From Dehalococcoidia bacterium (lineage in GTDB: Bacteria; Chloroflexota; Dehalococcoidia; Tepidiformales; Tepidiformaceae): a stretch of 64,000 bases of DNA. The translations under genes and the position numbers were made by a program. Shown here one piece after another: positions 16,960 through 25,114 of the stretch (within the stretch, counting starts at the first letter, position 1; the number at the start of each line of letters is the position of its first letter). The notes under the pieces were generated by a model that was not told where the DNA came from, did no database searches, and saw only the letters and a list, made by a program, of their open reading frames with translations. The stretch lies in contig JAJDYW010000037.1 of assembly GCA_022824925.1 (NCBI GenBank), positions 1-64,000 on the forward strand. The letters run 5' to 3'.

Positions 16960-17466
16960 TCAAGAGTCCTCGTCGGAGTCAGGCTCCCGGTAGCTCAGGG
17001 CCGTGTTGCGGACCTTCGCCACCAGCTTGCCGTCCTGGTTGCGAACCTCTCGCTCCGTTATTCGCCAGAACGCCTCGGGATCGAGCCTGATCGGCTTGAG
17101 AAACGCGTCCACGATCCGTCCGGACGCGGAGAGGCGATCGCCGACTCGAACTGGCTCGAAGAACTCATACTCCATCGTCAAGTTGATGGGCCGGTCCCCC
17201 GGAACCGGCAGCCGCGGACCGACGGCAATGAACGTGCCCCGTGCTCGCTGCGGGTCGGGAACGTCATCGACGGGAGGCCATGTCCCCGGTGTTGCGAAGT
17301 ACCCGATGAACAGCGGCGGGCAGACAACCCGTCCGTGCGATGTCCGGGCCGCGTACTCCGGGTCGAGGAACAGTGGAAACGTACAATCGACCGCATGGCA
17401 GTAGCGCCGAATAGTGACGGGAACGAGTACCTCGACTTCGACGAACCATGGTGCCTTGCCCTCCAC
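16960..17466 (-). pseudogene. 5'-truncated duplicate of MaoC-like dehydratase gene
   Basis: Residues from IRRYCHAVDC to the end are nearly identical to the protein at 19562-20137 (about four substitutions over ~140 residues; roughly 92% identity at DNA level over ~440 bp). Identity stops at position ~17413, inside the region equivalent to codon ~38 of the intact copy. The N-terminus is replaced by unrelated residues (MEGKAPWFVEVEVLVPVT). The hotdog domain keeps PPLFIGYFATPG and GDRPINLTMEYEFFEPV. Most base differences are synonymous, so the sequence was constrained until recently. Whether the chimaeric ORF is expressed is unknown; it is filed as a broken duplicate. Confidence 0.7.
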
Positions 17467-17714
17467 GATGGCGAGTTGCCTCCGTGGCCCAGACCGTCAG
17501 GCTGATCCCAGATGGGGCTGAATCGGGGACAGTTACAGTCCCCGAGTGGCGAGGACGTGGCTTCGCCGCCGCGGCCGTGTCCGAGTGGGCTTTGCGTCCG
17601 GAGCTGAGCGACCATGTCCTCTTCTACAGAACGGACTCGAAGAACGTCTCTTCACAACGCGTTGCCCAACGGCTCGGGCCTCGCTTGTTCGGCGCGGGCT
17701 ATGCGATCACGTAG
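17448..17714 (+). pseudogene. Remnant of a GNAT acetyltransferase
   Basis: Only the C-terminal half of a GNAT domain is recognisable: VTVPEWRGRGFAAAAVSEWA (acetyl-CoA binding, R-G-x-G-like RGRGFA) and LFYRTDSKNVSSQRVAQRLG, the usual final helix and strand. The N-terminal beta-strands are missing, and the ORF starts inside the chimaeric junction with the truncated MaoC-like gene. It appears to be debris of a rearrangement. Confidence 0.6.
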
Positions 17715-17774
17715 CGACCGTCATCTGCACGGTGGAGCCCGTTGTATGCACGATAGAATCGGGAGGAATTGACT

Positions 17775-18998
17775 TTGCCTTCTGATGAACAACAACCGAA
17801 AAGCCACCGGTCTTCGGACAAGGTGGTCAGGGACTACGAGCGTGCAGTCGAGAAAAGCGCGCGTCGCCAGCGTTTGAAGTCGGCCCGTAAGGGGCAGCGG
17901 CGAAACCTGGAGCCCAAGCCGCCTCGCCGAAAAAACTGGGACGTCGCATCCGTCGACGAGTGGGACGAGCTCGACCTGGACCCGCGCGAGCGGATCATGC
18001 CAATCGATGAGCTCGACCGCCGCCGGGCCATCGAAAACGCCGCTTTCGGAGGCACCAGAGCGTCGGCACCGCACGAACTAGAGGCCGAGGTCGCGCCGGC
18101 GACGGTGGTCTCCGTGGCCAGCGGGCTCTGCATCGTGGAACGCGACGGCGAACGGCTCCAGTGCCGCATCAGGAGCGGCCTGACGGCGAAAGAGTCGGCC
18201 TACACCAACGCCGTAGCCGCCGGTGATCGAGTGGTAGTGACCGACGACGGCGCCGGCGGCGGGATCATCGAGGAGGTGCTTCCACGCCGCACCACGCTGG
18301 TCCGGCCCGAGACCGGTGGTCCGCGCAGCCAGGTCATCGTGGCGAACGCGGAGCAGGTCCTGATCGTGTCGTCGTGGCGCGAGCCCTTCTTCTGGCCGGA
18401 GCTGGTCGACCGGTGCATCATCGCCGCCCAGCGCAGCGACCTTGTGCCCATCGTCTGTGTCAACAAGGTCGACCTCGTCGACGATGAGGCTGAACTCGAC
18501 AAGACCATTGCGCCGTACCTCGCTCTGGAGCACCGTGTCATCAGGACCAGCGCGGTCGCAACGGAGGGGATCGACGACCTGCGGAACGTGCTTCGCGACA
18601 AGACCACCGCGCTGACCGGCATGTCGGGGACGGGTAAGTCATCGCTCATATCCGCGGTGCAGCCTGGTCTCGACGTGCGCACCTCGGAGGTGAGCACGTC
18701 GACCAAGCACCTGGGAGAGGGCCGCCACACCACGACCATGGTCGAGATGCACGGGCTTGAGATGGGCGGCTTCGTGGTCGACACGCCGGGCATCCGCGAG
18801 TTCGGCCTCCGCGGACTGCACCGGCCCGAGCTGGCCGGTTTCTTTCCCGAGATATCGGCGCTCGCGCCCGAGTGCCAATTCGCCGACTGCGCCCACCTCG
18901 AGGAGCCGGGCTGCGCCGTTGTAGCTGGGAGAGCTTCAGGCGCTGTGCCCGAAAGCAGGTACCACAGCTACCGAACGATTCTCGACACGCTACGGTGA
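17775..18998 (+). CDS. rsgA: Ribosome small-subunit-dependent GTPase A
   Basis: A ~407-residue RsgA/YjeQ GTPase that assists late 30S maturation. A basic N-terminal extension (1-60) is followed by an OB-fold (TVVSVASGLCIVERDG). Then comes the circularly permuted GTPase with motifs in the order G4 (NKVD), G1 (GMSGTGKSSLI) and G3 (DTPGIREFG), and a C-terminal zinc site (ECQFADCAHLEEPGC). The start is taken as TTG 17775, 7 nt after GGAGGA; TTG 17769 is too close to that site. The gene is intact but stands between two duplicated segments and two pseudogenes. Confidence 0.9.
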   Translation: MPSDEQQPKSHRSSDKVVRDYERAVEKSARRQRLKSARKGQRRNLEPKPPRRKNWDVASVDEWDELDLDPRERIMPIDELDRRRAIENAAFGGTRASAPHELEAEVAPATVVSVASGLCIVERDGERLQCRIRSGLTAKESAYTNAVAAGDRVVVTDDGAGGGIIEEVLPRRTTLVRPETGGPRSQVIVANAEQVLIVSSWREPFFWPELVDRCIIAAQRSDLVPIVCVNKVDLVDDEAELDKTIAPYLALEHRVIRTSAVATEGIDDLRNVLRDKTTALTGMSGTGKSSLISAVQPGLDVRTSEVSTSTKHLGEGRHTTTMVEMHGLEMGGFVVDTPGIREFGLRGLHRPELAGFFPEISALAPECQFADCAHLEEPGCAVVAGRASGAVPESRYHSYRTILDTLR

Positions 18999-19013
18999 TT
19001 GATCCCATTCTGA

Positions 19014-19495
19014 TACTCGCTCAACGCTGGCGGCGACCCTGTCGCAGCGACCGTTGAGGAGTGCGACACGAGTGACTGGCGCCACACCATCGAACTCAAC
19101 CTGATCGGCGTCTACCTGGGTGCCGAGGCGGCGATTCCCCACCCGACAGGACGGGGCGGTGGCCGCATCATCACCATCGGATCGGGGCTTGGACACCGTG
19201 GCTCTCCTGGCCACTCGGCCTACGCCGTGTCCAAGGCGGGGCTTCCATGCTCACCCGGGTGCTCGCACAAGAACTCGCCGAGAAGCGGATCTCGGTGAAC
19301 GAGTTGGTGCCGGGCCCTGTGGACACGGGCGACGGGGCCAAGGACAAGTCCGATCGACCCTCAGTCGCTTCAGAGAGCCCATCGGAGTGGGTGAAGCGTC
19401 CTGAGGACGTCGTGCCACTTGCCCTGTTTCTTGCCTCGCAGCCGTTGGTCGGCCCCACCGCGCAGCGGTTCAGCCTGATGCGACGGGACGGATAG
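19014..19495 (+). pseudogene. Frameshifted, N-truncated short-chain dehydrogenase
   Basis: Translation in one frame gives LNAGGDPVAAT, HTIELNLIGVYLGAEAAI, IITIGSGLGHRGSPGHSAYAVSKAGL: the NAG motif and the S-Y-K active site of an SDR. Directly after YAVSKAGL (around 19240-19250) the sequence must shift by one base to continue as MLTRVLAQELAEKRISVNELVPGPVDT and end at 19495. The N-terminal cofactor-binding strand (TGxxxGxG) is absent, with a stop at 19011. This is a decayed fragment, not an active enzyme. Confidence 0.8.
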
Positions 19496-19496
19496 C

Positions 19497-19553
19497 GGGT
19501 GGCTCCCCAAGGGAGACTGTACGACGAACTTTCGAGCTGACGGTGGCGCTGTA
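19497..19553 (+). repeat. Dispersed ~57-bp repeat, copy A
   Basis: Starts GGGTG, contains GGGAGACTGTACGACGAA and CTTTCGAGCTGACGGTGG, and ends GTAG. It matches the copies at 37587 and 41759 almost base for base in the same orientation. It sits exactly between the SDR pseudogene and the intact MaoC-like gene. Confidence 0.8.
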
Positions 19554-19561
19554 GTTGACCC

Positions 19562-20137
19562 TCAGGCTGATTGGGGACCCTCGTCCGACTCAGGCTCTCG
19601 GTAGCTCAAGGCTGTGTTCCGGACCTTCGCCACCAGCTTGCCGTCCTGGTTGCGAACCTCTCGCTCCGTTATTCGCCAGAACGCCTCGGGATCGAGCCTG
19701 ATCGGCTTGAGGAACGCGTCGACGATTTTCCCGGAAGCGGAGAGGCGATCGCCGACTCGGACCGGCTCGAAGAACTCGTACTCCATCGTCAGGTTGATGG
19801 GCCGGTCCCCCGGGACCGGAAGCCGCGGACCGACGGCAATGAACGTGCCCCGTGCTCGCTGCGGGTCGGAAACGTCGTCGACGGGAGGCCACGTTCCCGG
19901 GGTTGCGAAGTAGCCAATGAACAGGGGCGGGCAGACAACCCGTCCATGCGATGTCCGCGCCGCGTATTCCGGGTCGAGGAACAGCGGGAACGTGCAGTCG
20001 GCCGCATGGCAGTAGCGCCGAATCGGGTCATGCTCAACGGCATAGCGGCCCTGCACTTCGGGGGAGCGGTTCTCACTCGACTCGATGAACTCACGTGCGC
20101 TGGCAACCATCTCTTCAGGGTCTGGCGACATACTCAT
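19562..20137 (-). CDS. MaoC-like (FAS1-type hotdog) dehydratase, intact copy
   Basis: A 191-residue hotdog-fold protein of the FAS1-like dehydratase / MaoC N-terminal family. Seen: VEHDPIRRYCHAADCTFPLFLDPEYA, VVCPPLFIGYFATPG, GDRPINLTMEYEFFEPVRVGDRLSASG and AFWRITEREVRNQDGKLVAK. Such proteins hydrate enoyl-CoA or act as one half of a two-subunit hydratase. It is the last gene of a likely nine-gene operon running from the ABC substrate-binding protein (28873), 22 bp after a CoA-transferase gene. No separate catalytic MaoC half is adjacent, unlike the pair at 29.2-30.2 kb. Confidence 0.8.
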   Translation of the reverse strand: MSMSPDPEEMVASAREFIESSENRSPEVQGRYAVEHDPIRRYCHAADCTFPLFLDPEYAARTSHGRVVCPPLFIGYFATPGTWPPVDDVSDPQRARGTFIAVGPRLPVPGDRPINLTMEYEFFEPVRVGDRLSASGKIVDAFLKPIRLDPEAFWRITEREVRNQDGKLVAKVRNTALSYREPESDEGPQSA

Positions 20138-20159
20138 TTTTCTTCCCCCAGTGAACGTC

Positions 20160-21401
20160 CTACTGGTCGTCCTGATGGCTCGGCGCTCCCCCGAGCGCGA
20201 TCGCCACGAATTCGTCGTTACTGTCGCCCAGGAGGGGCGGCGGATTGGGTCCCGTCATCATGTGGCTAAAGCGATAGGGCGCCCCGGGCACCAGCACATC
20301 ACCGCCCACCTGCGGTACGTCCATCGAGACGAAGAACTCCCTGGCCTTGATTCCGGGCGAATTCACCGTGTCCTCGGGGGCTCGCATCACGCCGACCAGC
20401 ATGCCGCGCTTCTGCCCTTCGTGGTAGAACTCCTCGGCAGTCAGCATCGCCGCCAGCGCATCCATGGCCGCACTGATCTGGTCGTAGTGGGCACGCCGAT
20501 ACTCCGGCGTGTCCCACTGGCTCTCATTGAAATCCAGCCCCAGTCCACGGTCCGTCAGCCATGCCTTCGCCTTTTCCCACGTCGGGTCGTCGTTCCAGCG
20601 GACCGAGCAAAAGACATCGACGCCATCGCCACAGGTCAACGACGATGGGGAGGAGAGCGATGGGGCAGCCTGGCGATTCGTCTGGCGGTCGATGACCACC
20701 TGGTTGTACAGGTAGTACAGGTTGGAGAACTCCACCGTTGCGGCCACAGCCTGATGGGCAGAGATATCGACAATCTGTCCGCGCCCAGAGGCCTGCCTCC
20801 ACACAAGCGCCGTCAGGAGTCCGGCAACGAGAAGGTGGGCGGTGGTGTTGTAGGTCTGGTTTCCCTCGGGGCGGATGGGCGGGATCGAGTGGTCGTCGTA
20901 CCCGCAGTCGAAGAGCAGTCCGCCTGTGGCGAGGCCTATGAGGTCGCTGGTCTTGTAGTCGGACCACTCACTGTCTCTGCCGAAGGATGTGATGCGCCCC
21001 ACGATGAGCTCGGGGTGCTCGCTGTGGAGGGTCTCCGGATCCAGTTCGTTCATCGACAGGAACGCTGAGTCAGCAGGCAGAAGCACCATGTCTGCGGTCT
21101 CGACGAAGCCGAGCAGGAGGCCCAGTGTGTCGTCGCTGGCCGGATCCAGGAGCACAGACCTCTTGCTGGTGTTGTAGAAAGCGAAGTAGAGGGAGCCCTC
21201 GCCTTCCGCCTGTTCAGCCTGGTTGGCGAAGGGTTCCCACGTTCGCATGGCGGCCCCACCGGGGGGCTCGATCAGGTAGACGTCGGCGCCAGCATCCGCG
21301 AGGAGCTTCCCCGCATACGCGGAGAGCTCGCTCGCAAACTCCACTACCCGAAGGCCGGCCAGCGGACGCGCAACGTGCCGACTGTCGGCAGTGCTCGTCA
21401 T
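20160..21401 (-). CDS. Class III (CaiB/BaiF) CoA-transferase, atypical subunit
   Basis: A 413-residue protein of the formyl-CoA transferase fold: N-terminal PLAGLRVVEFASELSAYAGKLLADAGADVYLIEPPGG, RSVLLD, and the central GRGQIVDISAHQAVA. Aligned by eye with formyl-CoA transferase, the catalytic Asp falls on Gln217, so this chain may not form the acyl-aspartyl intermediate by itself. Its start overlaps the stop of the next CaiB-like gene by 4 bp, suggesting a heteromeric enzyme, as with the two-subunit succinyl-CoA:malate CoA-transferase of Chloroflexus. It probably activates or deactivates a carboxylic acid in the catabolic block. Confidence 0.85.
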   Translation of the reverse strand: MTSTADSRHVARPLAGLRVVEFASELSAYAGKLLADAGADVYLIEPPGGAAMRTWEPFANQAEQAEGEGSLYFAFYNTSKRSVLLDPASDDTLGLLLGFVETADMVLLPADSAFLSMNELDPETLHSEHPELIVGRITSFGRDSEWSDYKTSDLIGLATGGLLFDCGYDDHSIPPIRPEGNQTYNTTAHLLVAGLLTALVWRQASGRGQIVDISAHQAVAATVEFSNLYYLYNQVVIDRQTNRQAAPSLSSPSSLTCGDGVDVFCSVRWNDDPTWEKAKAWLTDRGLGLDFNESQWDTPEYRRAHYDQISAAMDALAAMLTAEEFYHEGQKRGMLVGVMRAPEDTVNSPGIKAREFFVSMDVPQVGGDVLVPGAPYRFSHMMTGPNPPPLLGDSNDEFVAIALGGAPSHQDDQ

Positions 21402-22657
21402 ATCACACCGTCCGCTTCAAGCTGCGCCACCTCCTGGGAACCCATGCCCAGGATTTCATGGAGGACATATTGCGTATGCTGGCCGAGGGTTGGCCCGTGG
21501 GACCACTCCTCCCGCACGGGAGACTCCGAGAGCTGGAGGGGCATCCCCTCGATGTAGCTGGTGCCCATCACCGGATGATCGAGTTCGCGGAAGAAGTTCG
21601 CCCGGGCCAACACGGGATCTCCGGTGACACGGTCCTCGCCAGTCTGAACGGCGCCCGCAGGAACGCCGGCTTCCTGGAGAAGACGCATGGCCTCGTGGCG
21701 ATCCATGGTGCGGGTCCAACCAACGAGCCACTCATCGAGCGCATCCTGGTCGGCGACGCGGCCGGCAAGGGTGGCCCAGCGCTCGGGCGTCGCGCCGTTC
21801 TGGCCGGTCACGCTCAGGAGCGCCCGCCACTCGTCGTCGTTGAAGACGGCAACCGCAAGCCAACGGTCCTCGTCGACCGTCGGATACACCCCATGAGGAG
21901 CGGCTCTGCCACCGCCGAGACGATTGCCCCGGGGTACCCCTGCCGCGCGCGTCCCGATCCCGTTGACGGTGTAGTTCAAGAGATCGGGGCCGAGCAGGTT
22001 GATGCCGGCCTCGACTGCACAGACGTTGACCTCTTGCCCACATCCATGTTCCCCGCGGTGGTAGAGGGCGAGCAGGCAGGCCATCACGCCGTAGTACGCC
22101 GCGGTGTTGTCCATGTACGAATAGCCGTAGCCGGAAGGCTCGCGGTCGGGAAGACCGGCCATGAAGCTCAACCCCGACAAGGCCTGGACGACTGGCCCGG
22201 CGGTCCGGTATTCCTTCTCCGGACCGGAGTGGCCCAGTCCCGAGAGCCGCATGAAGATGATGTCGCGCTTCAAGTCGCGCAGGGACTCGTAGTCGAAGCC
22301 CCACTTCTCCATCACGCCCGGGCGGAAGTTCTCACTGACCACGTCGGAGACGCCCACAAGCTTGCGCACGATGTCACGGCCCGCCGGGAGCCGCATGTTG
22401 ATCGTCATGCTGAGCTTGTTCCGGTTGTAGTTGTTGTAGAAGCCACTCTGGTCGGGACTGGGCAGGGTCGCGATGTCGCCCATGGCTGCCACGACGCCGT
22501 GAAAGGGCGGGAGGGTTCTGGTGAGGTCCAGTCGCACCCTGTCTTCAATCTTGATGACCTGGGCGCCGAAGTCCGCCATGAAGCGAGTCGCCAGCGCCCC
22601 GACACCCCACCAGCAGAAGTCGGTAAAGCGCAGATTGGCAAGAGGTGCGTCACTCAT
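21398..22657 (-). CDS. Class III (CaiB/BaiF) CoA-transferase
   Basis: A 419-residue CaiB/BaiF protein: FTDFCWWGVGALATRFMADFGAQVIKIED, DIVRKLVGVSDVVSENFRPGVMEKWGFDYESL (family signature), and GCGQEVNVCAVEAGIN. At the position of the catalytic Asp it has Glu216, an acidic residue that could still act. It is paired with the Gln-containing paralogue downstream. The DUF35 gene lies 18 bp upstream. Function as a carboxylate CoA-transferase is a family inference; the acid is unknown. Confidence 0.87.
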   Translation of the reverse strand: MSDAPLANLRFTDFCWWGVGALATRFMADFGAQVIKIEDRVRLDLTRTLPPFHGVVAAMGDIATLPSPDQSGFYNNYNRNKLSMTINMRLPAGRDIVRKLVGVSDVVSENFRPGVMEKWGFDYESLRDLKRDIIFMRLSGLGHSGPEKEYRTAGPVVQALSGLSFMAGLPDREPSGYGYSYMDNTAAYYGVMACLLALYHRGEHGCGQEVNVCAVEAGINLLGPDLLNYTVNGIGTRAAGVPRGNRLGGGRAAPHGVYPTVDEDRWLAVAVFNDDEWRALLSVTGQNGATPERWATLAGRVADQDALDEWLVGWTRTMDRHEAMRLLQEAGVPAGAVQTGEDRVTGDPVLARANFFRELDHPVMGTSYIEGMPLQLSESPVREEWSHGPTLGQHTQYVLHEILGMGSQEVAQLEADGVI

Positions 22658-22675
22658 CGCTAACCCTGCCGACTC

Positions 22676-23101
22676 TCAGGCGGCAACCCACTGGGGGATC
22701 GTCACCATCTCACCGTCAGCCCCCTCGACCTCCTCGAAGCTGACCGACACGGGCTTTCCGATGGCAATCTCGCTCGGGTCAACGTCGACGAGGTTGCCGA
22801 CGATCCTGATTGAGGGATAGTCGTCCAGCTGGACGAGGATGACCCCATACGGCACGCGCTCCCTGAGCATGTCGTGAACCGGATGATGGACGATCACGTA
22901 GCTGTAGATGGTGCCATTTCCCGATGCCTCGACCCAGTCGAAGGTCATCGCATGGCAGTCGTGGCAAACGTCCTCGGGAAGGTGCTGGACGGTTCCGCAC
23001 TCGGTGCACTGCTGGACCAGCAGCTTTCCCGACGTGAAGAACTGCCTGTTGAGGTCGTCGATCTCGGGAAGATTCCAGCCTTCCGGCATGTAGCGGCTCA
23101 T
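22676..23101 (-). CDS. DUF35 zinc-ribbon/OB-fold acyl-CoA-associated protein
   Basis: A 141-residue protein with a rubredoxin-like zinc ribbon (C32-x2-C35 and C46-x2-C49) and a C-terminal OB-fold (GTIYSYVIVHHPVH, VPYGVILVQLDDYPSIRIVGNLVDV). DUF35 proteins bind acyl-CoA and are obligate partners of thiolase-fold enzymes. In steroid side-chain breakdown, Ltp2 works with a DUF35 domain as a retro-aldolase. The thiolase-like gene 46 bp upstream is the obvious partner. Confidence 0.88.
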   Translation of the reverse strand: MSRYMPEGWNLPEIDDLNRQFFTSGKLLVQQCTECGTVQHLPEDVCHDCHAMTFDWVEASGNGTIYSYVIVHHPVHDMLRERVPYGVILVQLDDYPSIRIVGNLVDVDPSEIAIGKPVSVSFEEVEGADGEMVTIPQWVAA

Positions 23102-23147
23102 TGGATGCTCCTCTCTTGCAGGCGGCGTTGTCGGAGGTTCGCTCAGA

Positions 23148-24323
23148 TCAGGGGTCCTTTGATAGCAGGACGGTGCTCGCGGGAATCGCCCCGGGGCCCG
23201 CCACGACGAGGCTCAGGTTGACGTCGTCGACCTGGCACGTCGATTCCCCCCGGATCTGACGGGCGCCCTCGTTCACGAGTGACATGCCGTGGATGTAGGC
23301 TTCCGCCAGGTTGCCTCCCGAGGTGTTGATGGGAAGGGCGCCATCGGGCCAGCGGATGTTGCCCGCCTTCAGCCAACTCTCCACTTCGTCGGGCTCGACG
23401 AAGCCCATCTCGCAGATAGCCATCACGACCATCCCGGTGAAGTTCTCGTAGAACTGCGCGACCTGGACATCGCCGGGGCCGTAGCCGGCGCGGCGCCAGA
23501 GGTCCTCGGCGACTGTCCGGTAGTGCGCGGTCGGGAAGTCCGGGTCGTTGTAGCCAGAACCGTCGGAGCCGCCGGCGTTGGCGCGACGCTCCATGCCCTG
23601 GGCTGCAGCCCGCACGTACACGGGTGGGTTGGGAAGGTCGCGTGCGCGTTCCGCTGACGTCAGGACCACCGCCGCGGCGCCATCACTCTCGCGGCAACAG
23701 TCGAAGAGCCTGAAGGGATCGGCTATCCACCGCGAGTTGAAGTAGTCCTCGCGCGTGAGGGGCCTTCCGTAGGCAATCGCCCGTGGATTGTGCTGCGCGT
23801 GGGCATAGCTGGCGAGCGAAATCTCGGCGAGGGCGTCGTAGGTGACGCCATGCTCGTACATGAAGCGCTGGGCCTGTATGCCGTAGCTCATGGGTGCCGA
23901 TGCATGGCCGTACGGCGCCCGATACGCTCGCTCGCCGGGTACCCGCTGCACGAGCTGGGCTCGCCCGAAGCGGCCGAACTGGCCCTGGGCCAGCCCCCGG
24001 AACGCGACTACGCAATCGGCGTAGCCGGCGGTAATGGCCATGTCGGCGAGAGCCACAGGGGCAGCTGCCCCGTTTCCTCCACCACCCCAGGCGAGCGCTG
24101 CGTAGCGCGTGCGCTCGTTGCCCAGGGCTGCGCTCAACCGGTTGGGCTCGTTGCGGTCCTCGGCGTAGCCGACAAGGCCGTCCACATCCTTCATCGAGAG
24201 CCCGGCATCTTCCAGCGCTCTCTTGATGGCGATGATGGTCAGCTGGAATTCCGTCTCAGTGGCGCCGCCGGGCTTGTAGTAGGTCGACTCGCCGATGCCG
24301 ACAATTGCGGACGTTCCTCGCAT
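23148..24323 (-). CDS. Thiolase-fold protein (SCP2-thiolase/Ltp2-like, no nucleophilic Cys)
   Basis: A 391-residue thiolase-superfamily protein. The N-terminal half has AIVGIGESTYYKPGG and DAGLSMKDVDGLVGY. Where thiolases carry the reactive Cys it reads WGGGGNGAAAPVALA, so the nucleophile is missing. The C-terminal half has NTSGGNLAEAYIHGMSLVNEGARQI, keeping the His of the second motif. This pattern fits lipid-transfer-type enzymes such as Ltp2, which with a DUF35 partner cleave beta-hydroxyacyl-CoA by retro-aldol reaction rather than thiolysis. The DUF35 gene follows directly. Substrate is unknown. Confidence 0.85.
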   Translation of the reverse strand: MRGTSAIVGIGESTYYKPGGATETEFQLTIIAIKRALEDAGLSMKDVDGLVGYAEDRNEPNRLSAALGNERTRYAALAWGGGGNGAAAPVALADMAITAGYADCVVAFRGLAQGQFGRFGRAQLVQRVPGERAYRAPYGHASAPMSYGIQAQRFMYEHGVTYDALAEISLASYAHAQHNPRAIAYGRPLTREDYFNSRWIADPFRLFDCCRESDGAAAVVLTSAERARDLPNPPVYVRAAAQGMERRANAGGSDGSGYNDPDFPTAHYRTVAEDLWRRAGYGPGDVQVAQFYENFTGMVVMAICEMGFVEPDEVESWLKAGNIRWPDGALPINTSGGNLAEAYIHGMSLVNEGARQIRGESTCQVDDVNLSLVVAGPGAIPASTVLLSKDP

Positions 24324-24327
24324 TGCT

Positions 24328-25080
24328 TTACTCCTTCCCTCTCAGGTGACGCTGCAGGAACTCGAGGCCGCGCTCCCAGGCTTGAGCCTTCGAACGAGGG
24401 TGTTCCCCCTGGCCGGACAAGTCGAAGAACCCATGCCCGCACTGCTCGTAGGTGTGGAGCTCGACCGACTTGTTGTAGGCACTCGCCTTCTCGACGAACT
24501 CACGAGCCGCTGAAACCAGAACCGCCTCATCCTCTTCTCCGTAGTGCCCTTGCCAGGGGCACCAGAGATTGGCGACTCTGTCGATCGGGTGGACCGACGT
24601 GTCCGCGTTGACGAAGTCGTCGTAGTAGATCTGGTTGTAGAAGGACAGGCACGCCTTCACCCGCGCGTTGTGACAGGAAAAGACGATCGGGTAGCCGGAA
24701 CAGAAGCCCGTGACCCCGATGCTGTCACCATCGACGATGGGAAGCTCTGCAAGGTAGGACAAGGCGTTGTCCAGCGAGATCAGGTGAGATCGCTCATCGA
24801 TCTGCTTGTAGAGAGGCGCCAGGGCTTCGAAGCCCGCCCCGTACGGGATGTCGTCCTCGGGCGTGTGGGAGTAGGGGTCGATGGTGAGACAGACGAAGCC
24901 CCCTTCCCCGGCCAGCTGAAGAGAGAAGGTGAGAATCCCCTCGTTCATCCCGCCCGCTTCCGGGTGGACCAGGACACCCGGCAACCTCTCTCCTTCGCCG
25001 GCGTTATCAGGAAACGCGAGGACACCCCGCATGACCTGGTGGGCGCCCGCGAACGCTATTCGGTACTCCGTTACTGCCAC
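24328..25080 (-). CDS. Dienelactone hydrolase family protein
   Basis: A 250-residue alpha/beta hydrolase of the dienelactone hydrolase family. Seen: LPGVLVHPEAGGMNEGI near the oxyanion strand, nucleophile elbow GVTGFCSGYPIVF (Cys, as in classical dienelactone hydrolases), acid region PWQGHYGEEDEAV and C-terminal His in YEQCGHGFFD. These enzymes open lactone or ester bonds, often in ring degradation. The stop codon is 4 bp from the thiolase-like gene start, so the two are co-transcribed. Confidence 0.85.
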   Translation of the reverse strand: MAVTEYRIAFAGAHQVMRGVLAFPDNAGEGERLPGVLVHPEAGGMNEGILTFSLQLAGEGGFVCLTIDPYSHTPEDDIPYGAGFEALAPLYKQIDERSHLISLDNALSYLAELPIVDGDSIGVTGFCSGYPIVFSCHNARVKACLSFYNQIYYDDFVNADTSVHPIDRVANLWCPWQGHYGEEDEAVLVSAAREFVEKASAYNKSVELHTYEQCGHGFFDLSGQGEHPRSKAQAWERGLEFLQRHLRGKE

Positions 25081-25114
25081 TCTTGGCCCCCTTTCGATCC
25101 TCTTCTCGATTGGG

